The notes: generated from the sequence alone by a model not told the origin. A DNA stretch of 64,000 nucleotides from Dyella_A sp050749815 (GCF_050749815.1 NZ_CP192735.1:2790001-2854000), one strand, 5' to 3'; shown: positions 27,127 to 35,407, counted from the first letter of the stretch. Numbers and translations are program-made.

Positions 27127-27984
27127 ATGGCTACCGTTCGCTGCCGCAGCGCCTTCATCTCCGACGTCCACCTGGGCACGCCCGACTGCAAGGCGCGCTA
27201 CCTGCTCGACTTCCTGCGCCAGCTGCGCTGCGAGCGGCTGTACCTGGTGGGCGACATCATCGACCTGGAAGCGCTGGGCAAGCGCATGTGGTGGCACGCC
27301 GACCACGGCGCGGTGATTGCCGAAGTGCTCGACATGGCCCGCCGCGGCGTCGAGGTGACCTACATCCCGGGCAACCACGACTCGGCGCTGCGCGGGCTGG
27401 TAGGGCAGGATTTCGGCGGCGTGCGGATTGAGCTGGATGCGGTGCACGAGGGCGCCGACGGACGTCGCTACCGGGTCAGCCACGGCGACGAGTTCGATCC
27501 CGAGCAGATCGGCCGCGGCTGGATGCTGCATCTGGGCGAGGCGATGCACCGCTTCATCTGCTGGAGCAATCGCCGCGTCAACGCATGGCGCCGGCGCATG
27601 GACATGCCCTACCTGCCGCTGTCGATCATCGTGAAATCGCACGTGCGCAAGGCGCTGGCGTACATCCGCGCCTACGAGCAGCGCGTGGCCGACGACGCGC
27701 GCGAGCGCGGCTTTGACGGCCATATCTGCGGGCACATCCATTTCGGCCAGGTGCGCGACGTGGACGGCGTGCTCTACCTCAACGACGGCGACTGGGTGGA
27801 GCACTGCACCGCGCTGATGGAAGACCACACCGGCGCGATGGAACTGATCCACTGGAGCGAACAGCCCACCGCACTGGGCCGCGCCAGCCGCGAACTGGTG
27901 CTGCCCTCGCCGGCCGCCGCGCTGGCGCTGGCGCCGCTGGCGCGCCGCCGGCGTGACCTGGGCGAACTGCGGCCGGCGGCCTGA
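27127..27984 (+). CDS. LpxH-like metallophosphoesterase (UDP-2,3-diacylglucosamine diphosphatase family)
   Basis: 285 residues with the two-metal phosphoesterase motifs in order: SDVHLG, GDIIDLE, GNHDS, HGDEFD and GHIHFG. LpxH cleaves UDP-2,3-diacylglucosamine in lipid A synthesis. This protein is longer than LpxH (about 240) and has a central Arg-rich insertion (WSNRRVNAWRRRMDMPYLPLS). It may therefore be the LpxH2-like paralogue group, whose substrate is not established. It is not part of an lpx cluster here. Its TGA directly abuts the stop of the convergent SDR gene (shared TGATCA). Confidence 0.85.
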   Translation: MATVRCRSAFISDVHLGTPDCKARYLLDFLRQLRCERLYLVGDIIDLEALGKRMWWHADHGAVIAEVLDMARRGVEVTYIPGNHDSALRGLVGQDFGGVRIELDAVHEGADGRRYRVSHGDEFDPEQIGRGWMLHLGEAMHRFICWSNRRVNAWRRRMDMPYLPLSIIVKSHVRKALAYIRAYEQRVADDARERGFDGHICGHIHFGQVRDVDGVLYLNDGDWVEHCTALMEDHTGAMELIHWSEQPTALGRASRELVLPSPAAALALAPLARRRRDLGELRPAA

Positions 27985-28770
27985 TCAGTTGCGCATCAGC
28001 ACGCCGGCCACCCGAGCGGCGACGTTGCGGGGCATCAGCCGCGTACCGTGCGCCATCAGCGCATTGACCCAACCAGTGATGACGCCGCTGCGGCCGGCCA
28101 GCATGGCCTCCACGCCCTGCCGCGCCACCGCGGGCGCCTGCATGCGGGTGAGGCGCTGGTACCAGGTCGCGCGCTGGCCAGAAACGGCGAGGAACTGCGT
28201 GGCGGTCACCCCGGGCGACACCACCGTGCAACGCACGCCGCTGCCGCGCAGCTCCACGTCCAGCGCGTGCGAGAAGGCCAGCACATAGCTCTTGGCGGCG
28301 GCATAGGCCGCGTAGCTGGGCGTGGGCTGGAACGCCCCGGTGGATGCCACTTGGAGCACGCGACCGAAACCGCGCGCCCGCATCGCCGGCACGAGCAGCC
28401 GGGTGAGGTGGGTCAGCGCCACCACGTCCACCGCCAGCATCGCGTCCAGGCGCTCCCACTCGGTGTCCGCGAAGGCACCGAACACACCGAAGCCGGCGTT
28501 GTTCACCAGCATGTCGATGGCCAGGCCCTCGGCCTCGAGCTGAGCGGCCAGCGCGGTGCGCGCCGCGGCGTCGGCGAGATCGACGCAGCGCACGTGCACG
28601 GTGGCGCCGGTGGCGCGCAGTTCGCTCGCCAGCGCCTGCATCGGCGCCTCGCTGCGTGCGACCAGCACCACCGCGGCGCCCCGCCTGGCCAGATCGCGGG
28701 CGAACTCGATACCCAGCCCGCTCGACGCGCCGGTGACGAGCGCGGTGCGCCCGGTGAGGGAACCACTCAT
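27985..28770 (-). CDS. Short-chain dehydrogenase/reductase (SDR)
   Basis: 261 residues, classical SDR: the cofactor motif TGASSGLG, NNAG, the catalytic Ser in VASTGAF, and Y-x3-K in YAAYAAAKSYVLAFS. The Arg after the first strand (VARSE) suggests NADP. The C-terminus (MARH/ALMAHGTRLMPRNVAARVAG) is hydrophobic, as in membrane-associated lipid SDRs such as DltE/YqjQ. Its ATG overlaps the TGA of the TetR gene (ATGA), so both are one transcript and the SDR is the likely target of that regulator. The substrate is unknown. Confidence 0.9.
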   Translation of the reverse strand: MSGSLTGRTALVTGASSGLGIEFARDLARRGAAVVLVARSEAPMQALASELRATGATVHVRCVDLADAAARTALAAQLEAEGLAIDMLVNNAGFGVFGAFADTEWERLDAMLAVDVVALTHLTRLLVPAMRARGFGRVLQVASTGAFQPTPSYAAYAAAKSYVLAFSHALDVELRGSGVRCTVVSPGVTATQFLAVSGQRATWYQRLTRMQAPAVARQGVEAMLAGRSGVITGWVNALMAHGTRLMPRNVAARVAGVLMRN

Positions 28771-29459
28771 GGGGACGACTCCATAGCGCCCTGCATGCCA
28801 CGGACCACCGTCGCCAGCAGGGCCTGCAGCTCGGTGGTGAAATCGATGAGGAAGCCGGACAGCGCGGCATCGCTGCGCAGGGCGGCGTGCAGCGGGGCCG
28901 GCGGCGCGGCCATCTGCGCCAGCCCCGGCACCACCGCCTGCAGCCACAGCAGCAGGCGCGCGCCATCGCCGCCTGGCAGGCCCAGCGATTGCTCCAGGGC
29001 CGCACCGCTGCGCTCCACGCGCTCGGCCAGCGCGCGTTTGAAGGCGAGCACCTCGGCCACCGGCACGTTGGTCTCCAGCACCGTGTGCAGCACCGCCACC
29101 AGACGCAGGAACAGCGGCCGCGCCGCCAGTTCGCGCGCCGCCCAGCCGGCCCATTCGTGCGCACCGCGCACGGGCAGCGCGCAGCGGGCATCCAGCGCAT
29201 CGAACCAGCGCTGGTAGTGCTCGCCCAACAGCGTGAGAAACAAGGCCTCACGCGTGGGGAAATACAGATACGTGGTGCCCTTGGCCACGCCGGCGGCGGC
29301 GGCCACGGCACTCATCGTGATCGTCTCGTAGGGCTGGCGTTCGAGCAGGCGCAGCGCAGCGGCGAGAATCTCGTCGCGACGCTGCGCCTTCATGTCGACG
29401 CTGACGGCGCGGCGGCGCGGGCCGAGCGGGGCGAGCGGGGCGAGCTTTTTGATGACCAT
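28767..29459 (-). CDS. TetR/AcrR-family repressor
   Basis: 230 residues. The N-terminal helix-turn-helix (residues about 25-70: RRDEILAAALRLL...ITMSAVAAAAGVAKGTTYLYFPTREALF) is canonical. The C-terminal ligand domain is helical and Ala/Leu-rich. It starts at ATG 29457-29459, and the codon itself lies inside a 34-nt palindrome (29453-29486). This strongly suggests it represses its own operon with the SDR. The inducer is unknown, possibly an aldehyde or lipid handled by the SDR. Divergent from grxD. Confidence 0.92.
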   Translation of the reverse strand: MVIKKLAPLAPLGPRRRAVSVDMKAQRRDEILAAALRLLERQPYETITMSAVAAAAGVAKGTTYLYFPTREALFLTLLGEHYQRWFDALDARCALPVRGAHEWAGWAARELAARPLFLRLVAVLHTVLETNVPVAEVLAFKRALAERVERSGAALEQSLGLPGGDGARLLLWLQAVVPGLAQMAAPPAPLHAALRSDAALSGFLIDFTTELQALLATVVRGMQGAMESSP

Positions 29460-29486
29460 GGGTCATTTATAAATGACTCATGGTCA
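29453..29486. promoter_or_regulatory. Probable TetR operator, 34-bp palindrome
   Basis: A 16-bp perfect AT-rich core, GTCATTTATAAATGAC, is extended on both sides (TGACCATGG...CCATGGTCA-type arms) to 34 nt with a single mismatched pair. It covers the tetR start codon and a stretch that could hold its -10 box, about 75 nt before the divergent glutaredoxin gene. It is the only AT-rich stretch in the area. Confidence 0.75.
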
Positions 29487-29561
29487 CTTTTCAACAGAGG
29501 CTTGCCTCCGGGCCGCCGCGCTACCATGTAGCGCTCTCCCGCCTTCCCACGGAACACCAGC

Positions 29562-30485
29562 ATGTCTCTTGCACCCGCGACCCGCGACCGCATCCAGTCC
29601 CTGCTCAACGCGCACCGCGTCGTGCTGTTCATGAAGGGCAACCGCCAGCAGCCGATGTGCGGCTTTTCCGCCGCGGCCACCAACACGCTCAACGAGCTGC
29701 TGAGCGACTACCACACGGTCAACGTGCTGGAAGATCCGGAGATCCGCGAAGGCATCAAGATCTACGGCGAGTGGCCCACCATCCCGCAGTTGTACGTGGA
29801 CGGCGAGCTGGTCGGCGGCTCGGACATCATTCGCCAGATGTACACCAGCGGCGAGCTGCACACCCTGTTTGGCGCCGCGCCGCCGGACCGCACCCCGCCG
29901 GAAATCACCATCACCGACAAGGCCGCCGAGATGATCCGCCAGGGCACCGCCAACGCGCAGGGCGTGGCGATCCACCTGGAGATCGGCCCGGACCACAGCG
30001 CCGGCTTCCAGCTGGCGCCGGCCGGCGACCACGACATCGTCGCGGTGTCGAACGGGCTGGAGATCCACTTCGACCCGGCCAGCGCGCAGCGCGCCAAGGG
30101 CATCGTGATCGACTGGGTTTCCACGGTGCAGGGCGAGGGCCTCAGCCTGAAGTTCCCGGGCGCGCAGGAGATCAAGTCGCTCACCGTGCAGGAGCTGCAG
30201 CAGCGCCTGGCGGCCGGCGACATCACCCTGATCGACGTGCGTCCGGCCAGCGGCCGCGCGCAGGCCGCGCCGCTGGCGCAGGCCCGCGTGCTGGAGGAAG
30301 AGGGCTATGACGCGCTGGCCGCGTTGCCCAAGGACACCGCGCTCGCCTTCATCTGCCACCACGGCGTGTCCAGCCGCGGCGTGGCCGAGCGCTTTGCCTC
30401 GCACGGCTTCAGCAACGTGCACAACGTGGAAGGCGGCATGGACGCCTGGGCGGAGCAGATCGATCCGAGCGTGCCGCGCTACTGA
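29562..30485 (+). CDS. grxD: Monothiol glutaredoxin fused to an A-type-like domain and a rhodanese
   Basis: 307 residues in three parts. Residues 1-105 are a Grx4/GrxD-type monothiol glutaredoxin with C33GFS, the TIPQLYVDGELVGGSDI glutathione-binding region and the KG motif, used to bind and deliver [2Fe-2S] clusters. Residues 112-190 look like an A-type (IscA/HesB) domain (EITITDKAAEMIRQ...) but contain no cysteine, so it cannot ligate a cluster in the usual way. Residues 203-305 form a rhodanese domain with active-site C265 in ICHHGVSSRG. Cytoplasmic Fe-S or sulfur trafficking is inferred. It ends in a strong terminator. Confidence 0.9.
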   Translation: MSLAPATRDRIQSLLNAHRVVLFMKGNRQQPMCGFSAAATNTLNELLSDYHTVNVLEDPEIREGIKIYGEWPTIPQLYVDGELVGGSDIIRQMYTSGELHTLFGAAPPDRTPPEITITDKAAEMIRQGTANAQGVAIHLEIGPDHSAGFQLAPAGDHDIVAVSNGLEIHFDPASAQRAKGIVIDWVSTVQGEGLSLKFPGAQEIKSLTVQELQQRLAAGDITLIDVRPASGRAQAAPLAQARVLEEEGYDALAALPKDTALAFICHHGVSSRGVAERFASHGFSNVHNVEGGMDAWAEQIDPSVPRY

Positions 30486-30510
30486 TCGATCGCCCGCCGA
30501 CGCGGACAGA

Positions 30511-30539
30511 AAAAAGGCCACCGTCACGGTGGCCTTTTT
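30511..30539. terminator. Bidirectional terminator after grxD
   Basis: The stem AAAAAGGCCACCG / CGGTGGCCTTTTT with a TCA loop sits between the convergent genes ending at 30485 and 30566. A-run and T-run give activity on both strands. Confidence 0.92.
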
Positions 30540-30565
30540 CGTTCAGGGGCCAGCACCGCCGGCGG

Positions 30566-31351
30566 CTACTCGATCTCCTCCTCGAACCGCAGGTGCTTCA
30601 CGCTGCGGCCGTGGCGGCGCACCAGCTTGAGCGCCTCGATGCCGATGCGGATGTGCCGCTCGACGAACTGGCCGGTGACCTGCTTGTCGCTGGCCTCGGT
30701 CTTCACCCCTTCGGGGATCATCGGCTGGTCGGACACCAGCAGCAGCGCGCCGCAGGGAATCTTGTTGGCGAAGCCGGCGGCGAAGATGGTGGCGGTTTCC
30801 ATGTCCACCGCCATGCAGCGGGTGCGGCGCAGGTAATCCTTGAACGCCTCGTCGTGCTCCCACACGCGGCGGTTGGTGGTGTACACCGTGCCGGTCCAGT
30901 AGTCGTAGCCGAGGTCGCGGATCATCGTGGACACGCCGCGCTGCAGCTGGAACGCCGGCAAGGCCGGCACTTCCGGCAGCAGGTAGTCGTTGGAGGTGCC
31001 CTCGCCGCGGATCGCGGCGATCGGCAGCACCAGGTCACCGATCGCGTTCTTCTTCTTGAGGCCGCCGCACTTGCCCAGGAACAGCGCCGCCTTGGGCTCG
31101 ATCGCGCTGAGCAGGTCCATCACGGTGGCCGCGTTGGGGCTGCCCATGCCGAAGTTGATCAACGTGATGCCATCGGCGGTGGCGTTGGGCATGGGCCGGT
31201 CGCGGCCCTGCACTTCCACCCCGTGCCACTGCGCGAACAGCTCCACGTAATGGCCGAAATTGGTCAGCAGGATGTGCTGGCCGAACTGCTCCAGCGGCGT
31301 GCCGGTGTAGCGCGGCAGCCAGTTGGAGACGATCTCTTGCTTGTTCTTCAT
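30566..31351 (-). CDS. amn: AMP nucleosidase, short form
   Basis: 261 residues covering the nucleoside-phosphorylase-like catalytic domain: LINFGMGSPNAATVMDLL, KCGGLKKKNAIGDLVLP, the purine-site Met/Glu region in MAVDMETATIFAAGF, and LVSDQPM. Full-length E. coli Amn is about 484 residues with an N-terminal regulatory domain. This short form lacks it, as in several Xanthomonadales and alphaproteobacteria. It hydrolyses AMP to adenine and ribose 5-phosphate. The ATG at 31349-31351 has AGAGG upstream; an open extension to 31534 looks non-coding. Divergent from degV with 255 nt between. Confidence 0.9.
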   Translation of the reverse strand: MKNKQEIVSNWLPRYTGTPLEQFGQHILLTNFGHYVELFAQWHGVEVQGRDRPMPNATADGITLINFGMGSPNAATVMDLLSAIEPKAALFLGKCGGLKKKNAIGDLVLPIAAIRGEGTSNDYLLPEVPALPAFQLQRGVSTMIRDLGYDYWTGTVYTTNRRVWEHDEAFKDYLRRTRCMAVDMETATIFAAGFANKIPCGALLLVSDQPMIPEGVKTEASDKQVTGQFVERHIRIGIEALKLVRRHGRSVKHLRFEEEIE

Positions 31352-31606
31352 GGGACCTCTGCGGGTCGGCGCGACGGGTCCGCCGCGCGTTACCGGCGAC
31401 GCCACGCCGGCACGATGCCAAAGTCGGTGCGCCATTCTAGGGGCGCCCACGAGGCGCCGCCAGCCAGCGGTGCGGGGGCGCTCAAGGCCCGTCCACCGAT
31501 GGCCGACAACCGAGGAACGGGAAGTCGCCGGCACGCCGCTTTGCGGGCTGGTTCACGGCATCACGGCCCGTGTTATGTTCGGCGCGCCTTCCGGAGGGTG
31601 ACACGT

Positions 31607-32551
31607 ATGCGAATGGGCCTGGCCATTGATGCCTCCTGCGACCTGCCGCAGGCCTTCATCGAGGAGCACGATATCGCGGTGATGCCGATCGCCGTGAAGA
31701 TCGACAAGGACGTGTTCAAGGACAACCGCGACCCGGCGGAAATCCAGCGCTTCTTCGACCTGAAGATGGGCAGCCGCAGCCACTCCGCGTCCACTGAGCC
31801 GTGCTCGGTGGAAGACGTGCAGAAGCTGTTTCTGGAAAAGCTCGTCCTCGAGAAGGACTGCGTGTTCTGCCTCACCATCACCGCCACGCGCAGCCCGATC
31901 AACGACCACGTGATCAAGGCCAGCTTCGCGGTGCTCAAGCACTACCGCGACGTGCGCGACCAGACCACGATGCCCGGCCCGTTCCTGATGCGGGTAATCG
32001 ATACGCGCTCGATATTCGCCGGTTCCGCGCCGGTGATCGTGGAGGCCGCACGGCTGTTCAAGACCGGCCAGACGCCCGCGGCGATCCGCGAGCGGCTCAC
32101 CTACATCGCCAACAACTCCTACGGCTACATGCTGCCGCGCGACCTCTACTACCTGCGCGCGCGCGCCAAGACCAAGGGCGACCGCAGCGTGGGCCTGTTC
32201 AGCGCGGTGATGGGATCGGCGCTGGACATCAAGCCGCTGCTGCGCGCCTACCGCGGCGAGACCGGACCGGTGGGCAAGGTGCGCGGCTTCGAGCATGGCG
32301 TGGAGGTGCTGTTCGACTACGTGATCAAACGCGTGCACGCCGGCCTGCTGGTGCCGGCCGTGTGCCTGAGCTACGGCGGCGACCTGGCTGAAGTGCCGAA
32401 GCTCCCGGGTTATGAGGCACTGCGTGACGCCTGCGAGGAGTGCAAGGTCGACTTGATGCTCGCCCCGATGAGCATCACCGGCATGGTCAACGTGGGCGAG
32501 GGCGCACTCACCGTGGGCTTTGCCGCCGAAGAGCACGTGGCCGAGTTCTGA
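31607..32551 (+). CDS. DegV family fatty-acid-binding protein
   Basis: 314 residues. DegV features: a start with a short strand and Asp (GLAIDASCDLPQAFIEEHDIAVMPI), the Thr/Ser lipid-headgroup segment (SRSHSASTEPCSVEDVQ), and a C-terminal part with GSALDIKPLLRAYRGETGPVGKVRGFEHGVEVL. Family members bind a fatty acid and in some bacteria present it to a fatty-acid kinase (FakA). No kinase gene is in the window. GGAGGG precedes the ATG at 31607. Cytoplasmic. Followed at 29 nt by an exported DUF4124 protein. Confidence 0.88.
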   Translation: MRMGLAIDASCDLPQAFIEEHDIAVMPIAVKIDKDVFKDNRDPAEIQRFFDLKMGSRSHSASTEPCSVEDVQKLFLEKLVLEKDCVFCLTITATRSPINDHVIKASFAVLKHYRDVRDQTTMPGPFLMRVIDTRSIFAGSAPVIVEAARLFKTGQTPAAIRERLTYIANNSYGYMLPRDLYYLRARAKTKGDRSVGLFSAVMGSALDIKPLLRAYRGETGPVGKVRGFEHGVEVLFDYVIKRVHAGLLVPAVCLSYGGDLAEVPKLPGYEALRDACEECKVDLMLAPMSITGMVNVGEGALTVGFAAEEHVAEF

Positions 32552-32580
32552 GCGACGGTCCGGACCCACCGCAACCACCC

Positions 32581-33231
32581 ATGACCTCCCTGCGCACCCT
32601 GATCGTCGGTTGCCTGCTGTTTACCGGCACCACGCCGGCGATCGGCGAGACCGTCTACAAGTGCACCGGCGCGAATGGCGCGGTTACCTATCAGGATGCG
32701 CCCTGCCCGCGGGCGCAGAAGCAGCAGTCGATCCACCTGGTGGATAGGCAACCCGCTCCCACCCCGGCGGAGCCGCCGGCACCTGCGCCTGCTGCCGCCG
32801 ATGTCGCCACCGCACCGCGCGCCGCCGCCGCCCCTGCGGCGCCCCTGCCGGTGCTGTACCAGTGCCAGCGCGCCACCGACGGCAAGACCTACCTCAGTAG
32901 CAACGGCGATCCGCAGCCCTACCAGGTGCCCTTCGGTGTGCTCGGTGCGGTGCAGACGCCGCTCGCCTCGGTGTATGGCCCCGGCGGCGGCGGTGGCGCC
33001 TCCGCGCCCGAGCTCAATCGCGGCAAGGTGACCAGCGGTCTGGTGGCCAACAATTACGTGTGGGTGCAGGACGTGTGCCGCGCGCTCGGCCCGGAGGAAA
33101 CCTGCGAGGCGCTGCAGGACGAATACGACGAGAACGAGCACAAGCTGAAGCAGGCGTTCAAGAGCGAACAGGCGCCGTTCGAGAAACGCGAGGCAGAGCT
33201 GCAGGCGCAACTGCGCAACTGCGGCGGCTGA
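32581..33231 (+). CDS. Exported DUF4124 protein
   Basis: 216 residues: a signal peptide (cut near AIGE), then a DUF4124 module (TVYKCTGANGAVTYQDAPCP, paired Cys). After it come a Pro/Ala linker (about 45-90), a second beta module with Cys (VLYQCQRATDGKTYLSSNG), a Gly-rich patch and a charged coiled-coil end (QDEYDENEHKLKQAFKSEQAPF) with a last Cys. DUF4124 is found in many gammaproteobacterial envelope proteins of unknown function. It lies 29 nt after the degV gene and may share its transcript. Confidence 0.8.
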   Translation: MTSLRTLIVGCLLFTGTTPAIGETVYKCTGANGAVTYQDAPCPRAQKQQSIHLVDRQPAPTPAEPPAPAPAAADVATAPRAAAAPAAPLPVLYQCQRATDGKTYLSSNGDPQPYQVPFGVLGAVQTPLASVYGPGGGGGASAPELNRGKVTSGLVANNYVWVQDVCRALGPEETCEALQDEYDENEHKLKQAFKSEQAPFEKREAELQAQLRNCGG

Positions 33232-33306
33232 GCGCACTGCGCAAAATGTGCGCAAAGTGATGCAAGTGGCCGCCACCGCAGCCGCGACGACCACTCACCC
33301 ACAGGC

Positions 33307-33454
33307 TTGTCCACAGGTCATCCCCGGCGACGCGGGATAACTCGGCGCCCGCTGGCGAGGGCGTCATCAATCCGGTGAAAACGCTGGCGCGGCGCGGGCT
33401 TGCGACATCGCTCCACAGACTTGTCCGCGAGCTATCCACAGCCGCTGTGGACAA
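33307..33454. promoter_or_regulatory. Cluster of three near-consensus DnaA boxes
   Basis: The 232-nt gap between convergent genes contains TTGTCCACA (33307-33315), CTATCCACA (33432-33440) and, on the other strand, TTGTCCACA (33446-33454). Each differs from TTATCCACA by one base. The last two are inverted and can form a TCCACAG/CTGTGGA hairpin. There is no AT-rich unwinding element and no dnaA or dnaN nearby, so this is not a chromosomal origin. It may be a DnaA titration or regulatory site. Confidence 0.45.
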
Positions 33455-33463
33455 ACCCCGGGC

Positions 33464-34246
33464 TCAGAATCCGTAGTTGACGAAGCCGCCATCCACCGCC
33501 AGCACCTGGCCGGTGATGTAGCTGGCCGCAGGCAGGCACAGGAAGGCGATTGCCGCGGCCACTTCCTCCGGCTCGCCGATGCGGCGCAGCGGGGTGTGGT
33601 CGAGCACTTCGTCCAGGTAATCCGGATCGGCCAGCGCGCCATCGGTGCGCTGCGTGCGGATGTACCACGGCGCCACCGCGTTCACACGGATGCCATCGAC
33701 CGCCCACTCGGCAGCGAGGTTGCGGGTGAGCTGGTGCAGCGCGGCTTTGGTCATTCCATAGGGCGAACCGGTGCGCACGTGGGTGATGCCGGACACCGAG
33801 CCCACGTTCACGATCGCCGCGTGGGCGTGCTGCACCAGCTGCGGGTGAGCCAGGCGGCACATCTCGAAGGCGGAGAACAGGTTCTGCTCGAAGATCGCGC
33901 GATAGTCGTCCTCGGCGTAGTCGAGCGTGGCCATCGGCTGGTTGCCGCCGGCGTTGTTGACCAGCAGCGAGAGCGGCGCGCCGAGATCCGCGATCCAATC
34001 GAACACCGCCAGGCGCTCCTCCGGCTCGGTGAGGTCGGCGCCGAAGGCCAGCACCTCGATGCCGGGAAAGTCGTCGGCCAGTTCGGTGCGCACCTGCTCC
34101 AGGTAGTCCTCGTCGCGCGCCACCAGCAGCAGATCGGCGCCCAGCCCGGCCAGCTCGCGCGCGGTGGCGTAGCCGATGCCCTTGCTGGCGCCGGTCACCA
34201 GCGCGGTGTGCCCCTGCAGTTGCCATGCATCGATGCGTGTATTCAT
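33464..34246 (-). CDS. SDR oxidoreductase, tropinone-reductase-like
   Basis: 260 residues with the classical SDR set: TGASKGIG, NNAGGN, the catalytic Ser in GSVSGITHV, and Y-G-M-T-K (YGMTKAALHQLTRNLA). It has the PLRRIGEPEEVA loop and the end QVLAVDGGFVNYG common to tropinone-reductase-like and FabG-like enzymes. The Arg in VARDED suggests NADP(H). The substrate is unknown. Monocistronic by position, divergent from the small lipoprotein gene 100 nt away. Confidence 0.9.
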   Translation of the reverse strand: MNTRIDAWQLQGHTALVTGASKGIGYATARELAGLGADLLLVARDEDYLEQVRTELADDFPGIEVLAFGADLTEPEERLAVFDWIADLGAPLSLLVNNAGGNQPMATLDYAEDDYRAIFEQNLFSAFEMCRLAHPQLVQHAHAAIVNVGSVSGITHVRTGSPYGMTKAALHQLTRNLAAEWAVDGIRVNAVAPWYIRTQRTDGALADPDYLDEVLDHTPLRRIGEPEEVAAAIAFLCLPAASYITGQVLAVDGGFVNYGF

Positions 34247-34346
34247 GCGCCGAGCTTAGACGGCCGCGCGGACCCGGGCCAGCCACCTTGCCCCGACCGA
34301 CCGCGCGGCGGGACACTCTGGCCCTGCCCCTTCCGGACCTCCTGCC

Positions 34347-34565
34347 ATGTCGCCACGCGCCGCGTTGATCTCCCTCGTCTCCGCCCTGTTGCTTGCCGCA
34401 TGCTCGGGCAAGCCGCCCGCCCCGCAGGCCGGGACCAAGCCGGCGCGCGTGGCCACCCCGTGGGACGACATGAAGAAGGACGAGCAGCGCGCCAAGGACG
34501 TGCAGAAGACCGTCGATCAGCAGGCCGCCGAGCAGCGCAAGCAACTGGACGCCGCCGAGCAGTGA
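34347..34565 (+). CDS. Small lipoprotein
   Basis: 72 residues. A lipoprotein signal with LLAACS gives a lipid Cys at residue 19. The rest is a short, highly charged helix (WDDMKKDEQRAKDVQKTVDQQAAEQRKQLDAAEQ) with heptad-like spacing, reminiscent of Lpp-type small lipoproteins. Its TGA overlaps the GTG start of the following ABC ATPase (GTGA). No family recognised. Outer- or inner-membrane anchoring cannot be decided; the residue after the Cys is Ser, which favours the outer membrane. Confidence 0.75.
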   Translation: MSPRAALISLVSALLLAACSGKPPAPQAGTKPARVATPWDDMKKDEQRAKDVQKTVDQQAAEQRKQLDAAEQ

Positions 34566-35392
34566 GCGCTTCGCACGATGCTCCATCGGCGGACGGCGCC
34601 GAGGCGCTGCTGGAGATTGACCGGGCGACCGTGCTGCGCGATGGACGACCCGCGCTCGACCAGCTCAGCCTGCGCGTGGCCCGCGGCGAACACACCGCGA
34701 TCCTCGGTCGCAACGGCTCGGGCAAATCGACCCTGGTGAAGCTGGTCGCCCGCGAGCTGCATGCGCTGGCCCGGCCCGATTCGCCACCGGTGCGCGTGTT
34801 CGGCCAGGAACGCTGGAACATCGCCGGCCTGCGCGGCCGGCTCGGCATCGTGTCGCCGGCCCTGCAGCAGCAATTGGGCGGTGAGGCGCGGGTCGAGGTC
34901 AGCGATGCGGTGGTGTCGGCCTTCTTCGCGGCGCACGACAGTTGGAACCGCACCCTGACCGCGCCCATGCGCCAGCGCGCCGCCGAGGCGCTGGCGCGGG
35001 CCGGCGCGTCGGAGCTGGCCGGTCGCCCGCTGGCCAGTCTGTCGACCGGGGAGGCCAGGCGCGTGCTGATCGCCCGTGCGCTGGTGCACCGTCCGCAGGC
35101 ATTGCTGCTGGACGAACCCTGCGCAGGACTGGACATGACCGCCCAGCGCAGCTTCCTCGAACAGCTGCGCGCACTGGCCCGCGCCGGTACCACCCTGCTG
35201 CTGGTGACCCATCACGTGGAGGAGATCCTGCCGGAGATCGGCCGCGTGGTGCTGCTGTGTCGCGGCCAGGTGCTGGCCGACGGCCCGCGCGAGCGGATCC
35301 TTGCCGATGGCCCGCTCAGCGCCGCGTTCGACGCGCCGGTGACGGTGGAGCAGCGTGGCGGGTGGTACCGCGCCACGCTGGCGCCGGACTGA
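34562..35392 (+). CDS. Stand-alone ABC transporter ATPase, ModF/YlmA-like
   Basis: 276 residues from a GTG (34562-34564) overlapping the upstream lipoprotein stop. Walker A GRNGSGKST, signature LSTGEARR, Walker B ALLLDEPCAGLD and the H-loop His in THHVEE are all present. The RGRLGIVSPALQQQL segment is typical of the ModF/YlmA group, whose members are not paired with a permease. No permease is next to it here. A role in molybdate handling would be over-reading; it could be a regulatory or translation-linked ATPase. It converges on sppA with 15 nt between. Confidence 0.85.
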   Translation: MSASHDAPSADGAEALLEIDRATVLRDGRPALDQLSLRVARGEHTAILGRNGSGKSTLVKLVARELHALARPDSPPVRVFGQERWNIAGLRGRLGIVSPALQQQLGGEARVEVSDAVVSAFFAAHDSWNRTLTAPMRQRAAEALARAGASELAGRPLASLSTGEARRVLIARALVHRPQALLLDEPCAGLDMTAQRSFLEQLRALARAGTTLLLVTHHVEEILPEIGRVVLLCRGQVLADGPRERILADGPLSAAFDAPVTVEQRGGWYRATLAPD

Positions 35393-35407
35393 GCCGAAAC
35401 GGCGCGC

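Noticed and set aside
31352..31606. Hidden gene in the amn-degV divergent gap (frames of the long ORFs run through it)
   Set aside because: The in-frame extensions of both genes are Arg/Pro/Gly-rich with no family match, and both genes have clear ribosome sites at the chosen starts.
33232..33463. Chromosomal replication origin, suggested by the DnaA-like boxes
   Set aside because: No AT-rich unwinding element and no dnaA, dnaN, rpmH or gidA nearby; flanking genes are unrelated.
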